Positions 16,494 to 24,986 are shown, numbered from the stretch's first letter. The stretch: 40,890 nt of DNA from an uncultured Clostridia bacterium (GCA_945948515.1 CAMFBH010000017.1:1-40890), one strand, 5' to 3'. The notes: generated from the sequence alone by a model not told the origin. A program made the numbers and translations.

Positions 16494-17207
16494 ATGAAAA
16501 CTTTTCTTATTATAGTGGCTGTAATAGTTGCTGTGTTTGCATTAATTCTTTCAATTCGTGCAACCTTTACCATAATAAATGACGAAAAAACAATAACAAA
16601 AGTAAAGGTTTTGTTTTGGGAATTTGATATTGATTTAGTTAAAATTCTGTCTGCTGTTCTTTTTCCCGAGCAGAAAGCCCAACAAATAAAGCAAAAAAAA
16701 GAGGAAGAAAAGAATTTAAAACAAAATTCAGAGCCTGAACCTCAGGAAACCGAGCCCACCGAGCAAGCCCCAAAGCAAAATGAGCCTGCAAATAACAACG
16801 GCTTCGATTTGAAAAAGTATATTAAAGGTATTTATGATAAGGACGGAATACTCGGTATTCTTGATATGGTTCAAACAATTTATCTTTCTATTGAGGCTGC
16901 CGTAAAAAAATTCTTTAAATGCTTCCATATTCACAGTTTATATGTTAAAATAGATGTGGGCGGTGCTGATGCGGATTCCATTTCAAGAGAAGTCGGCAAA
17001 ATATGCTCGGTCTATTATCCCGTTTCGGGAATGATTCTCAACGGAATGAAGGTTGATAATTATAACCATAGCATACTTCCGGATTATCTCGCATCGCAAA
17101 CTAAAACAGAATTTCAGTTTATAGCTTCAATCAGCGTAGGAAATTTACTCGGAATCGCTCTTTCCGCCGGAAAGACTTTCCTTGTTAATTTAATAAAGAA
17201 TAAATAA
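16494..17207 (+). CDS. DUF2953 protein (YtfI-like), sporulation-associated neighbour of ytfJ
   Basis: This 237-residue protein has an N-terminal TM helix (about residues 3-24), a charged K/E/Q/P-rich middle section (about 65-105) and a C-terminal domain with 'HSLYVKIDVGGADADSISREVGKICSVYY' region, the DUF2953 core. Function is unknown. In Bacillus and Clostridia the gene stands just before ytfJ, as here (25 bases apart). AAAGGGGAG precedes the ATG. It probably anchors in the membrane with the C-terminal domain outside, and a role with YtfJ in sporulation is inferred from the conserved pairing. Confidence 0.85.
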   Translation: MKTFLIIVAVIVAVFALILSIRATFTIINDEKTITKVKVLFWEFDIDLVKILSAVLFPEQKAQQIKQKKEEEKNLKQNSEPEPQETEPTEQAPKQNEPANNNGFDLKKYIKGIYDKDGILGILDMVQTIYLSIEAAVKKFFKCFHIHSLYVKIDVGGADADSISREVGKICSVYYPVSGMILNGMKVDNYNHSILPDYLASQTKTEFQFIASISVGNLLGIALSAGKTFLVNLIKNK

Positions 17208-17232
17208 TTTAAAATAAAGAGAAGGTGCAATT

Positions 17233-17625
17233 ATGAAAGAAACTCCCGTAAATAAAATAATGGAGAATACTCTTGAAAAAATGCGTCAGATGGTTGATGT
17301 AAGCACAATTATCGGTGAACCGATGACAACCGGAGACACAACTCTTATTCCCGTTTCCAAGGTGTCATACGGCTTTACAAGCGGCGGAACCGATCTTCCC
17401 TCAAAGCAGAACGCAGAGCTCTTCGGCGGAGGCGGCGGAGGCGGTATTACCATTACTCCCGTTGCATTTATCGTTATTCAGGGCGGCAAGGTAAGAATGA
17501 TGCAGATTAACAATTACACATCTTCCGCAGACCGTGCAATAGCAATGATTCCCGAGCTTATTGATAAGCTTACTGAACTCATTTCTTCAAAAGACAGCGT
17601 TGAAAAAGAGGAAACTGCAGAATAA
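17233..17625 (+). CDS. ytfJ: YtfJ family sporulation protein
   Basis: GerW/YtfJ-type sporulation protein of 130 residues. Bacillus members are forespore (SigF)-dependent and needed for normal germination. The family signature is visible: 'MRQMVDVSTIIGEPMTTGDTTLIPVSKVSYGF', the glycine-rich 'FGGGGGGGITITPVAFIVI' near residues 62-80, and 'GGKVRMMQI'. GAAGGTG lies before the ATG. It is followed by an inverted repeat that overlaps the ribosome-binding site of the DacF-like gene. Confidence 0.93.
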   Translation: MKETPVNKIMENTLEKMRQMVDVSTIIGEPMTTGDTTLIPVSKVSYGFTSGGTDLPSKQNAELFGGGGGGGITITPVAFIVIQGGKVRMMQINNYTSSADRAIAMIPELIDKLTELISSKDSVEKEETAE

Positions 17626-17640
17626 TATTCGATTTTATCT

Positions 17641-17673
17641 CAATCACCTGCATATATTTAAAGCAGGTGATTG
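17641..17673. repeat. Perfect 11-bp inverted repeat overlapping the dacF ribosome-binding site
   Basis: CAATCACCTGC (17641-17651) and GCAGGTGATTG (17663-17673) are separated by 11 bases. The 3' arm contains AGGTGA, the ribosome-binding site of the next gene, and is followed by TTTTG. It may work as a weak terminator after ytfJ, a translational control element, or a protein-binding site. Confidence 0.6.
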
Positions 17674-17675
17674 TT

Positions 17676-18722
17676 TTGTTAAAAAGATTTCTTGCTGTGT
17701 TGCTTTCGTTACTGGCAGTTTTATTGATTCCTTCAGAGGCCTATGCCGCAAGCGTCAGTGCTCAAAGCGCTGTTGTTATTGATGCCAAAACAAATTGTGT
17801 TTTGTACTCGAAAAACGAGAAAGCTCCGATGCCAATGGCTTCAACAACCAAGATAATGACTGCTTTGATTGCTCTTGAAAGCGGAAAATGCGCTAAATCG
17901 GTTACAATAACAAATGAAATGCTTTTAGGTACTAACGGCACATCTCTCTACCTGAAGGAGGGCGACAGAATAACTCTGTTTGACCTTGTTGCAGGAATGC
18001 TTATTGTTTCGGGAAACGACTGTGCCAATGCCGCGGCGGTTGCAGTGAGCGGAAGCGTTGAGGATTTTGTTGAATTAATGAATAAAAAAGCGCATGAATT
18101 CGGAATGGAGAACACTTTGTTTGTTACTCCGAGCGGTCTCGACAGCGGAAATCACCACTCAACTGCTTATGATATGGCGCTTCTTGCCGCAAGGGCAATG
18201 TCAAATGAATATTTTTCAAAAATTGTTTCTTCAAAATCCATGAAAATAACGGTTAACGGAGAAGAAAAGATAATTTACAACCATAATAAGCTGCTGTCAA
18301 TGAGTGAATATTGTATGGGAATTAAAACAGGGTACACTCAAAAAGCAGGCAGATGCCTTGTCAGCTGCTTTGAAAAGGACTCAAGAATGCTTATCTGCGT
18401 AACCTTAAACGCGCAGAATGATTGGAACGACCATTTGGCTCTTTTTGATGAGTCCTTGGAAAAATATCAGGAAGTAACGGTAAGCGGGGAGGTAATTGTT
18501 CCTCTTGTGGGTGCGGTGAGTAACAGCTTGCATTGCACATATTCTAAGCAGGTGTATCTGCCCGAGCCTGATAAATACAGCGTTGAATTGTTTTATTTCC
18601 CGTTTGTGTATGCCGGAGTGAGCAAAGGTGATGCCGTTGGAATATGTAAAATATACTCAGGCGAAAATCTTATTGCAAAAGCAAAAATCGTTTCAAATGA
18701 ACAGGTTGAATTTTATAGGTGA
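17676..18722 (+). CDS. dacF: D-alanyl-D-alanine carboxypeptidase, DacF/DacB type (PBP5 family)
   Basis: This low-molecular-mass penicillin-binding protein removes the terminal D-Ala of peptidoglycan stem peptides. It has a signal peptide ending 'SEAYAAS', the active-site SxxK 'STTK' (Ser about 30 residues after the cleavage site), 'SGN' in the SxN motif region, and 'KTG' in 'CMGIKTGYT'. A C-terminal PBP5-type beta domain follows (last 90 residues). A GTG at 17667 is in frame, but it lies inside the AGGTGA ribosome-binding site, so the TTG at 17676 (5-base spacing) is preferred. Position behind ytfJ suggests a sporulation-linked role in cortex or cell-wall modification; the exact paralogue (DacA, DacB or DacF) is not certain. 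Confidence 0.9.
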   Translation: MLKRFLAVLLSLLAVLLIPSEAYAASVSAQSAVVIDAKTNCVLYSKNEKAPMPMASTTKIMTALIALESGKCAKSVTITNEMLLGTNGTSLYLKEGDRITLFDLVAGMLIVSGNDCANAAAVAVSGSVEDFVELMNKKAHEFGMENTLFVTPSGLDSGNHHSTAYDMALLAARAMSNEYFSKIVSSKSMKITVNGEEKIIYNHNKLLSMSEYCMGIKTGYTQKAGRCLVSCFEKDSRMLICVTLNAQNDWNDHLALFDESLEKYQEVTVSGEVIVPLVGAVSNSLHCTYSKQVYLPEPDKYSVELFYFPFVYAGVSKGDAVGICKIYSGENLIAKAKIVSNEQVEFYR

Positions 18723-18725
18723 TTT

Positions 18726-19496
18726 ATGGCAAATTCTAATTTGGTAAGACTTCAAAAATTTATGGCGGACTGCGGAGTTGCAAGCAGAAGAAAATGTGAA
18801 GAATTAATTGATAATAATAAGGTGAAGGTAAACGGGCACACTGCAAAGCTCGGAGATAAAATTAATCCCAAAAAGGATATTGTTACGGTTTTCGGAAAAA
18901 GAATAAGCGTTTCTCAAACTCAGCCGGTTTATATAATGCTTAATAAACCGAGAGGCTATGTAACAACCGTTTCGGATGAACTCGGCAGAAAAACCGTTAT
19001 GGACCTTGTTAAAAATGTGGATTCAAGAATTTATCCTGTCGGAAGGCTCGATAAGGATTCGGAAGGGCTTCTTCTGTTAACTAACGACGGACAGCTTGCA
19101 AATGCCCTCACTCATCCAAGTCATAACCTCTCAAAAATTTATCGAGTTACGGTTAGGCAGAAAGTTGATTCCGAAACATTGGATACCCTTCAAAACGGAA
19201 TTGAAATAGACGGAAGAAAAACCAATCCCTGTGAGATAACAGTGCTCGTTCAGGAGGAACGGAGAACTGTTCTTGAATTCATTATCAGCGAGGGCAGAAA
19301 CCGTCAAATAAGAAAAATGTGCGAAGCGGTTGGTCTTGATGTTATTCGCCTTAAAAGAACCGCTATAGGTCCGATTAAGCTCGGAATGCTCGGAGTGGGA
19401 AAATGCAGAAGTCTCACCGAACAGGAAACGGACAAGCTGTACAGAGCCACCGGACTAAACAATTCGGAAAACAAAAGCAAGTTGCATAAAATATAA
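18726..19496 (+). CDS. rluB: 23S rRNA pseudouridine synthase RluB-type (RsuA family)
   Basis: This enzyme makes pseudouridine in 23S rRNA (the helix 93 region in the RluB class). An N-terminal S4 RNA-binding domain ('VRLQKFMADCGVASRRKCEELI', residues 5-26) is followed by the catalytic domain with 'GRLDKDSEGLLLLTNDG', which holds the active Asp, then 'YRVTV' and 'SEGRNRQIRKMCEA'. At 256 residues it is typical. It starts 3 bases after the DacF stop with AGGTGA and ends the M50-scp-ytfJ-dacF transcription unit. RsuA or RluE would look similar, but this neighbourhood in Firmicutes normally holds RluB. Confidence 0.92.
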   Translation: MANSNLVRLQKFMADCGVASRRKCEELIDNNKVKVNGHTAKLGDKINPKKDIVTVFGKRISVSQTQPVYIMLNKPRGYVTTVSDELGRKTVMDLVKNVDSRIYPVGRLDKDSEGLLLLTNDGQLANALTHPSHNLSKIYRVTVRQKVDSETLDTLQNGIEIDGRKTNPCEITVLVQEERRTVLEFIISEGRNRQIRKMCEAVGLDVIRLKRTAIGPIKLGMLGVGKCRSLTEQETDKLYRATGLNNSENKSKLHKI

Positions 19497-19517
19497 ATAA
19501 TAATTAATTAAAATTCT

Positions 19518-19559
19518 GCAAATTATTATATTGTAATTAATTTGCGTTTGTGATAATAT
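19518..19559 (+). promoter_or_regulatory. Promoter and inverted repeat before the carboxyltransferase operon
   Basis: TTGTAA (19531-19536) and TAATAT (19554-19559) are spaced by 17 bp. GCAAATTA (19518-19525) and TAATTTGC (19538-19545) form a perfect 8-bp inverted repeat that straddles the -35 region, a natural place for a repressor. Confidence 0.5.
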
Positions 19560-19630
19560 ATAAAATAGGTAAGTTTAGGAATTTTTATTTTTCCTATTTT
19601 CCATTTCGAAAAATTAAGGAGGATGTTTCT

Positions 19631-20974
19631 GTGAGTATTCCCGAGATAAAAGAAACTCAGGCACGCAAAAGACTGAATTCTCTGTTCGATGAGCAGGAAT
19701 TCACTGAAATAGATGCCTTTGCTTTGTCAGAGGGCGAAAGTGTGGAGGTAGTTGCAGGATTCGGAACTGTCAACGGAAATGCGCTTTATGCCTTCAGTCA
19801 GGATATAACATCAAACGGCGGAGCAATCAGCAAGGCTCAGTGTGAAAAAATTAAAAAGGTTTACAGCTTGGCTGCAAAAACAGGCTGTCCTGTTGTCGGA
19901 ATTTATGATTCAAACGGAATGAAGCTCAAAGAGGGCTTTGAGGCTCTCGGAGCATACGGAGAGGTGCTCAAAGCATCAGCAAGCATTTCCGGCGTTGTTC
20001 CGCAGATTTCAATTATTTCAGGTGCTTGTCTCGGAACAAGCGCAATCGTTGCCAGTGCGGCGGATATCGTTGTTGCTGTTGACGGCTCTGATTTTTATCT
20101 TTGCGTTCCGAGTGAGGCAACTGTTGAGCAGAGCGGAAAAAACGGCAGCGTTGATATCGTTGCGGAAGATTTTGATAAAGCCGTAAGCGAAGTAAGAAAT
20201 ATTGTTTCACTTCTTCCGTCAAATAATCTTGCACCGCTTCCGATGTATGATTTCTCTTCAAACGAAGCGTTTCTTTCATCTTCATGTGATGAGCTTAAAT
20301 CAGATACAATGGCTTTAATAAATGCAATTGCCGACACAAATACGGCAGTTGAGCTGAAAAGCGATTTTGCAAAGGGTGTAAAAACAGTTCTCGCAAGCGT
20401 TATGGGCTCAGCCGTTGGCTTTGTTGGCTTTACAGGCAAGGAAATTTGCCCGAATCAGTGTCAGAAGGTAACTTCATTCGTTAAGCTCTGCGATGCTTAC
20501 AGTGTTCCCGTTATAACACTTGTTAATACTCCCGGATTTGTTAAGGGTGAAAAGGCAGAAGAAGCGGCACTTGTTAAGTATGCAACCGAGCTTACAAGCG
20601 CCTATGCTACCGCAACAACACAGAAGATTTCTCTTGTTACGGGACAGGCAGTAGGAGCTGCATATATTGCTCTTGCCGGCAGAGGCTCAAATTCAGACCT
20701 TACATTTGCTTGGGATTGCGCTCAGATTTCTCCGCTCGATGCAGATGCCGCTGTTTCATTTATGTATAATGACAGGCTCGCAAACGGCGAAACAAGAGAA
20801 GAGCTTAAAGCAGAGTACATCGAAAATGAGGCTTCGCCCTATAAGGCGGCGGCTTGTTCACAGCTTGACGATGTATTCAAACCCGAGCAGACAAGAGCGA
20901 GAATTATTAAAGCTCTTGATATGCTTTCAGGCAAAAGAGAAACAACTTTACCGAGAAAACATTCTGTTAAATAA
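19631..20974 (+). CDS. Carboxyltransferase subunit (12S / methylmalonyl-CoA decarboxylase alpha-like)
   Basis: This crotonase-fold acyl-CoA carboxyltransferase belongs to the PCC-beta/MmdA/transcarboxylase 12S family, which moves CO2 between biotin and an acyl-CoA such as propionyl- or methylmalonyl-CoA. The C-terminal half is clear: 'VPVITLVNTPGFVKGEKAEE', 'GQAVGAAYIALAGRG' and the terminal 'KRETTLPRKHSVK'. The start chosen is GTG at 19631, 8 bases after AAGGAGG; a longer frame opens at 19550 but has no ribosome site. The 447-residue product is shorter than the usual 505-520, and the N-terminal active-site motif GGARIQEG is replaced by 'SNGMKLKEG'. It leads a three-gene operon with the biotin carrier and the 5S/OadA-type subunit. 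Confidence 0.85.
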   Translation: MSIPEIKETQARKRLNSLFDEQEFTEIDAFALSEGESVEVVAGFGTVNGNALYAFSQDITSNGGAISKAQCEKIKKVYSLAAKTGCPVVGIYDSNGMKLKEGFEALGAYGEVLKASASISGVVPQISIISGACLGTSAIVASAADIVVAVDGSDFYLCVPSEATVEQSGKNGSVDIVAEDFDKAVSEVRNIVSLLPSNNLAPLPMYDFSSNEAFLSSSCDELKSDTMALINAIADTNTAVELKSDFAKGVKTVLASVMGSAVGFVGFTGKEICPNQCQKVTSFVKLCDAYSVPVITLVNTPGFVKGEKAEEAALVKYATELTSAYATATTQKISLVTGQAVGAAYIALAGRGSNSDLTFAWDCAQISPLDADAAVSFMYNDRLANGETREELKAEYIENEASPYKAAACSQLDDVFKPEQTRARIIKALDMLSGKRETTLPRKHSVK

Positions 20975-20990
20975 ACGGAGGATATAAATT

Positions 20991-21383
20991 ATGAAAAGAT
21001 ACAGCATTACCGTAAATCAAGTTGCTTATGATGTAACAGTTGAAGAAGTCGGCGCATCTGCACCCGCTGCGGCTGCAACACCCGCACCCGCTCCGGCATC
21101 AGTTCCTGCTCCCACACCTGCACCTGCAGCAGCACCCGCACCCGCTCCGGCAGCAACAGGCTCAGCCGGCAGCGTTAAGGTTGATGCTCCCATGCCCGGA
21201 ACAATCCTTGATATTAAGGTTTCGGTAGGAGATTCCGTATCAAGCGGACAGGTTCTCTGTGTTCTTGAAGCAATGAAAATGGAGAATGATATTGTTTCTC
21301 CTGCTGACGGAACAGTTGCTTCCGTTAATGTTTCAAAGGGAGACAGCGTAGAAGCAGGTCAAACAATTATCACATTAAATTAA
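20991..21383 (+). CDS. Biotin carboxyl carrier protein (1.3S / gamma-type)
   Basis: This 130-residue carrier has a short N-terminal segment (1-22), a flexible Ala/Pro-rich linker (about 23-60) and a C-terminal biotinyl domain (61-130). The biotin-accepting lysine is K96 in 'EAMKMEND', with the family's 'APMPGTI' ahead of it. It shuttles carboxybiotin between the flanking carboxyltransferase subunits. GGAGG precedes the ATG, and the gene is 16 bases after the 12S-like gene and 11 before the 5S-like gene. The linker's repeated P-A codons differ from the neighbouring codon use. Confidence 0.94.
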   Translation: MKRYSITVNQVAYDVTVEEVGASAPAAAATPAPAPASVPAPTPAPAAAPAPAPAATGSAGSVKVDAPMPGTILDIKVSVGDSVSSGQVLCVLEAMKMENDIVSPADGTVASVNVSKGDSVEAGQTIITLN

Positions 21384-21394
21384 GGAGTAAAAAA

Positions 21395-22792
21395 ATGGCA
21401 AAAATCGGTATTACTGAAACAGTCCTCCGTGATGCTCATCAATCCTTGATTGCAACAAGAATGACCACCGAGGAGTTTGCGCCCATCCTTGAAAAGATGG
21501 ATAAAGTCGGATTTCACTCTCTTGAATGCTGGGGCGGTGCAACCTTTGATGCATGCCTTCGCTTTCTTGATGAGGATCCGTGGGAGAGACTTCGTTTAAT
21601 CCGCGAAAAGTGTCCGAACACAAAGCTGCAAATGCTTTTCAGAGGTCAGAATATGCTTGGCTACCGTCATTATGCAGACGATATTGTTAAGTATTTTGTT
21701 GAAAAAAGCATCGCAAATGGAATTGATATTTTAAGAATTTTCGATGCGCTCAACGATGTTAGAAACCTCGAAACAGCAATTAACGCTTCAAAGAAATACG
21801 GCGGTCATGTTCAGGCTGCTATTTCTTACACAACAGGTCCTGTTTTTGATATAGAGTATTATTGCAATTATGCAAAGCAGCTTGAAAATGCCGGCGCAGA
21901 TTCAATCTGTATTAAAGATATGGCAGGCTTGTTAACACCTTACGGAACATATGATCTTGTTAAAGCCCTTAAAGAAACGGTTAAGGTTCCGATTCAGCTT
22001 CATTCTCATTACACTTCGGGACTCGCATCAATGGTTCATCTTAAAGGAATTGAAGCAGGTGTTGATGTTATTGACACAGCAATGAGCCCGCTCGCAATGG
22101 GAACCTCTCATCCTGCAACTGAATCAATGGTTGCCGCTCTTCAGGGAACAGAGTACGATACAGGTCTCGATATTAAAGCTCTCACCGAAATTCGTGAATT
22201 CTTCGTGCCTCTCCGTGAGAAGTACATTGAATCCGGTCTTTTGGATACAAAGATGCTCGGAGTTGATGCAAACACACTTCTTTATCAGGTGCCCGGCGGA
22301 ATGCTTTCAAACCTTGTTTCTCAGCTTAAGCAGGCAGGAAAAGCAGATAAGCTTGATGAGGTTCTTGCAGAGGTTCCGAGAGTTCGTGAGGATTCAGGTT
22401 ATCCTCCGCTTGTAACTCCCACATCTCAAATAGTAGGAACTCAGGCTGTTTTCAATATCATTATGGGTGAGCGTTATAAAATGGTAACCAAAGAGTTTAA
22501 GGATATGGTTGCCGGTAAGTACGGAAAAACACCGTGCGATATCGACCCCGAATTCAGAAAGAAAATTGTTGGCGACGATGAAATCATTGATTGCCGTCCG
22601 GCTGATCTTCTTGTTCCCGAGCTCGATAAGTTCAAAACTGAAATAAACGAATTCTATGAGCAGGAGGAGGATGTTCTTTCCTATGCTCAGTTCGGTCAGG
22701 TTGCCGTTAAATTCTTTGAAAAGAGAAGAGATAAGAAGTACGGACTTGACGGAAAGCACGATGATATAGAAAACAAAATCCACGCAGTATAA
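21395..22792 (+). CDS. Transcarboxylase 5S / oxaloacetate decarboxylase alpha-type carboxyltransferase
   Basis: This TIM-barrel carboxyltransferase acts on pyruvate/oxaloacetate. The N terminus 'ITETVLRDAHQSLIATRM' carries the metal-binding Asp; 'MLFRGQNMLGY', 'LRIFDALNDVRN' and 'SICIKDMAGLLTP' (Lys of the carbamylated type) follow; and 'IQLHSHYTSG' holds the two His metal ligands. The PYC/OadA conserved carboxylase domain fills the rest. It is 465 residues and lacks the C-terminal biotin domain of OadA, whose role is taken by the preceding gene. With the 12S-like gene it would support pyruvate plus methylmalonyl-CoA to oxaloacetate plus propionyl-CoA, or a decarboxylase if a membrane beta subunit exists elsewhere. 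Confidence 0.92.
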   Translation: MAKIGITETVLRDAHQSLIATRMTTEEFAPILEKMDKVGFHSLECWGGATFDACLRFLDEDPWERLRLIREKCPNTKLQMLFRGQNMLGYRHYADDIVKYFVEKSIANGIDILRIFDALNDVRNLETAINASKKYGGHVQAAISYTTGPVFDIEYYCNYAKQLENAGADSICIKDMAGLLTPYGTYDLVKALKETVKVPIQLHSHYTSGLASMVHLKGIEAGVDVIDTAMSPLAMGTSHPATESMVAALQGTEYDTGLDIKALTEIREFFVPLREKYIESGLLDTKMLGVDANTLLYQVPGGMLSNLVSQLKQAGKADKLDEVLAEVPRVREDSGYPPLVTPTSQIVGTQAVFNIIMGERYKMVTKEFKDMVAGKYGKTPCDIDPEFRKKIVGDDEIIDCRPADLLVPELDKFKTEINEFYEQEEDVLSYAQFGQVAVKFFEKRRDKKYGLDGKHDDIENKIHAV

Positions 22793-22799
22793 TATTTTT

Positions 22800-22845
22800 A
22801 AATGTTGCTATACATTGGCTCTCGGCTATTGTTTAGCAACATTTT
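22800..22845 (+). terminator. Hairpin after the carboxyltransferase operon
   Basis: AAATGTTGCTA (22800-22810) pairs with TAGCAACATTT (22834-22844) and continues into a T-rich stretch. The loop is long (about 23 bases), so termination may be partial and read into the surface protein gene. Confidence 0.55.
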
Positions 22846-22868
22846 ATTAAATGAGGAGAAAAATATAT

Positions 22869-24986
22869 ATGAAAAAGGTAATTTCGGTAGCGATTGCTTT
22901 TATAATGGCGTTAACATCGTTTCAAGCAGTTGCTTTTGCTCAGGTGCCAACTTTAAGCAGTGTTAGGGTTGTAAGCAATCCTAACAAAACGGAATGTGTT
23001 GCAAATGTTGAATTTGATGAACACTTATTGAATGAAATTGTTGATTTGGATGGGTTACAAATTGAGGCTACATACAGCGACGGTTCAGTTGAAAATTTGT
23101 ATTATGATGTTTGGCGTTTTGAAGACGAGGATTATAATTCAAATTACGATTTCACTTTGGACTACGGAGATGCTCGCTGTGATAATCCGGAAGAAGATTT
23201 AGTAAGTTATTGCTTTTCTCTGGGCGATAATAAAATTTCTATAATGTATTGCGGCGTTGAATATGCATCTTTTGTTTTGACCGGAGTTGAAAGCTCTGTT
23301 TCTTCACTCGAAATTCAGACGCCCCCAAATTATGTAGTCTATGAAGGTCAGTATTCTTCAATCGAGGAAGGACAAGAAAATCCTGTTTATGATATTTCAA
23401 AGATTGTTTATGATATTATCAGAGATGGTAGTGTAACTTATTATTATAAAAACGGCGAAAACGAAGTTGTGAATGAGTGTTATTCTAGCGCAAGTTGGAA
23501 TGATTATTGTGTGCTTCACGGTATCGGAAAGACGGAAGCATCTGTTGAATTTACAGGAAATCAGTATGAAAAACCGTGGACAATAGGTGATAATAAAGTA
23601 AGCTATACTGATGCGAAAAACGGAGTTTCCGGCGAATTTACAGTAACAATTGTTGAAAATCCGATTTCAAGTATTAATCTTAATATTAAAGACGGTGCTG
23701 TAATTCGTGAAGGATATGACATTGTTTATTCTTTCGGCGAGGAAGGTTATGATTATTATGGATATGATGTTAATGCATTTATTCATGATAATTGCACTGT
23801 AACAGTAAACTATAAAAGCGGTGCTATATCTAATATCGATTTAGTAAATACGGTTTATAATTCCTATACGGATTGCTACGATGATGAAGAATCGGGACTT
23901 TCATTTTCATTTTCAAATAATTTGCACGATTACGGATGGCATGTAGGTTCTAATAATAATTTCATTTATGTTACATGCTTAGGCTTACAATCACGCGCAA
24001 GTGTAACAATGGTAGAAAATCCCGTTGATTATATTGAAGCGCAAGAGGCTGTTTTTTATGAGGGCGTTGATTGCTTTACGGATTATGATTCCGGAATAAC
24101 ATATTACTATTTGAATACATGGAATAAGAAAAAAGAATATATTATTAATATTCATTTTAAGGACGAAAGTGTAAAAACATTTAATACTGCTTCTGATGAA
24201 TGTGCATTCGGTGAATTTAATTATTATTATGTAGGAGACGGTGCAAGAAGACCCATTATTTTTTCACACACTTCCAAAGACGGATGGGTTGTTGGAAGCA
24301 ACAAGAATGCAATTTTAGTTGAATTCCTCGGAAAAGAATGCTATATGGATGCAAAGCTTGTTAAGAATTTCACGGAGCCGTGCAACCATTCAATGATTCT
24401 CACTTCAACTGTACCTGCAACTTGTGTAAACAACGGAACTAACACTTATGTATGTGATTTTTGCGGTTACACAACATATCAACCAATCGCTCCTTTGGGT
24501 CATAATTTTGCAAACAATGCTCAGTATTGTCTTAACGGATGTCAAACTGCAAATCCTTCGTATATAGCTCCGGTTGTTCCTGTTAATCAAACCCCTGCAA
24601 CAACCTCGCAGTCACCGAAGAGTGTTAAGGTTTCAGGTGTTACTTACACTAAAAATTCAAAGGGTGAATATGTAGGAAAAGCAGCGAAAAAATCAAGCGT
24701 AAGCTCGGTTAAGAAAGGTAAAAAATCATTTAAGGTTACTTATAAAAAGGTTTCAAATGTAAGTGGTTATCAGGTTCAGTATTCAACTTCTAAGAAGTTT
24801 ACTAAGAAAACAACAAGCACTAAGACATATAAAGGAAATAAAAGCTTAACAAAAACCATTTCAAACCTCAAATCCGGAAAAACCTATTATGTAAGAGTCC
24901 GCACTTACAAAACAGCGAAGATTGACGGAAAGAGCGTAAGGGTTTATTCTGAGTGGTCAAAAACAAAGTCAGTCAAAACAAAATAA
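22869..24986 (+). CDS. Secreted modular surface protein: Ig-like repeats, Cys-rich module, FN3
   Basis: This 705-residue exported protein has a signal peptide (about 1-27, ending 'VAFAQV'). Four similar Ig-like units follow (roughly 30-140, 140-270, 270-390, 390-510). Each begins near an 'SSV/SSL/SSI' strand, carries 'YxxG' turns and ends with a 'W.VG.NK' plus 'VENP' type closing. Next is a Cys/His-rich module 'CNHSMILTSTVPATCVNNG...' with 'CDFCGYTTY' and 'LGHNF' (about 512-560), then a Lys-rich fibronectin III domain (about 610-705). The first half is acidic and Tyr-rich, the end strongly basic. No LPXTG or dockerin is present; wall binding may be by charge. I chose the ATG at 22869 (GAGGAG 10 bases upstream) over the ATG at 22851. 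The function is unknown; adhesion or glycan binding is plausible. Confidence 0.8.
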   Translation: MKKVISVAIAFIMALTSFQAVAFAQVPTLSSVRVVSNPNKTECVANVEFDEHLLNEIVDLDGLQIEATYSDGSVENLYYDVWRFEDEDYNSNYDFTLDYGDARCDNPEEDLVSYCFSLGDNKISIMYCGVEYASFVLTGVESSVSSLEIQTPPNYVVYEGQYSSIEEGQENPVYDISKIVYDIIRDGSVTYYYKNGENEVVNECYSSASWNDYCVLHGIGKTEASVEFTGNQYEKPWTIGDNKVSYTDAKNGVSGEFTVTIVENPISSINLNIKDGAVIREGYDIVYSFGEEGYDYYGYDVNAFIHDNCTVTVNYKSGAISNIDLVNTVYNSYTDCYDDEESGLSFSFSNNLHDYGWHVGSNNNFIYVTCLGLQSRASVTMVENPVDYIEAQEAVFYEGVDCFTDYDSGITYYYLNTWNKKKEYIINIHFKDESVKTFNTASDECAFGEFNYYYVGDGARRPIIFSHTSKDGWVVGSNKNAILVEFLGKECYMDAKLVKNFTEPCNHSMILTSTVPATCVNNGTNTYVCDFCGYTTYQPIAPLGHNFANNAQYCLNGCQTANPSYIAPVVPVNQTPATTSQSPKSVKVSGVTYTKNSKGEYVGKAAKKSSVSSVKKGKKSFKVTYKKVSNVSGYQVQYSTSKKFTKKTTSTKTYKGNKSLTKTISNLKSGKTYYVRVRTYKTAKIDGKSVRVYSEWSKTKSVKTK

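Noticed and set aside
20095-20439. 114-residue minus-strand frame inside the carboxyltransferase gene
   Set aside because: Shadow of a conserved coding gene; no independent support.
21061-21170. Possible tandem repeat or CRISPR-like array
   Set aside because: The repeats are the codons of the Ala/Pro linker in the biotin carrier; there are no spacers.
21040-21228. Pro/His/Leu/Gln-rich frame over the biotin carrier linker
   Set aside because: Repetitive frame-shifted reading of the Ala/Pro linker, not a gene.
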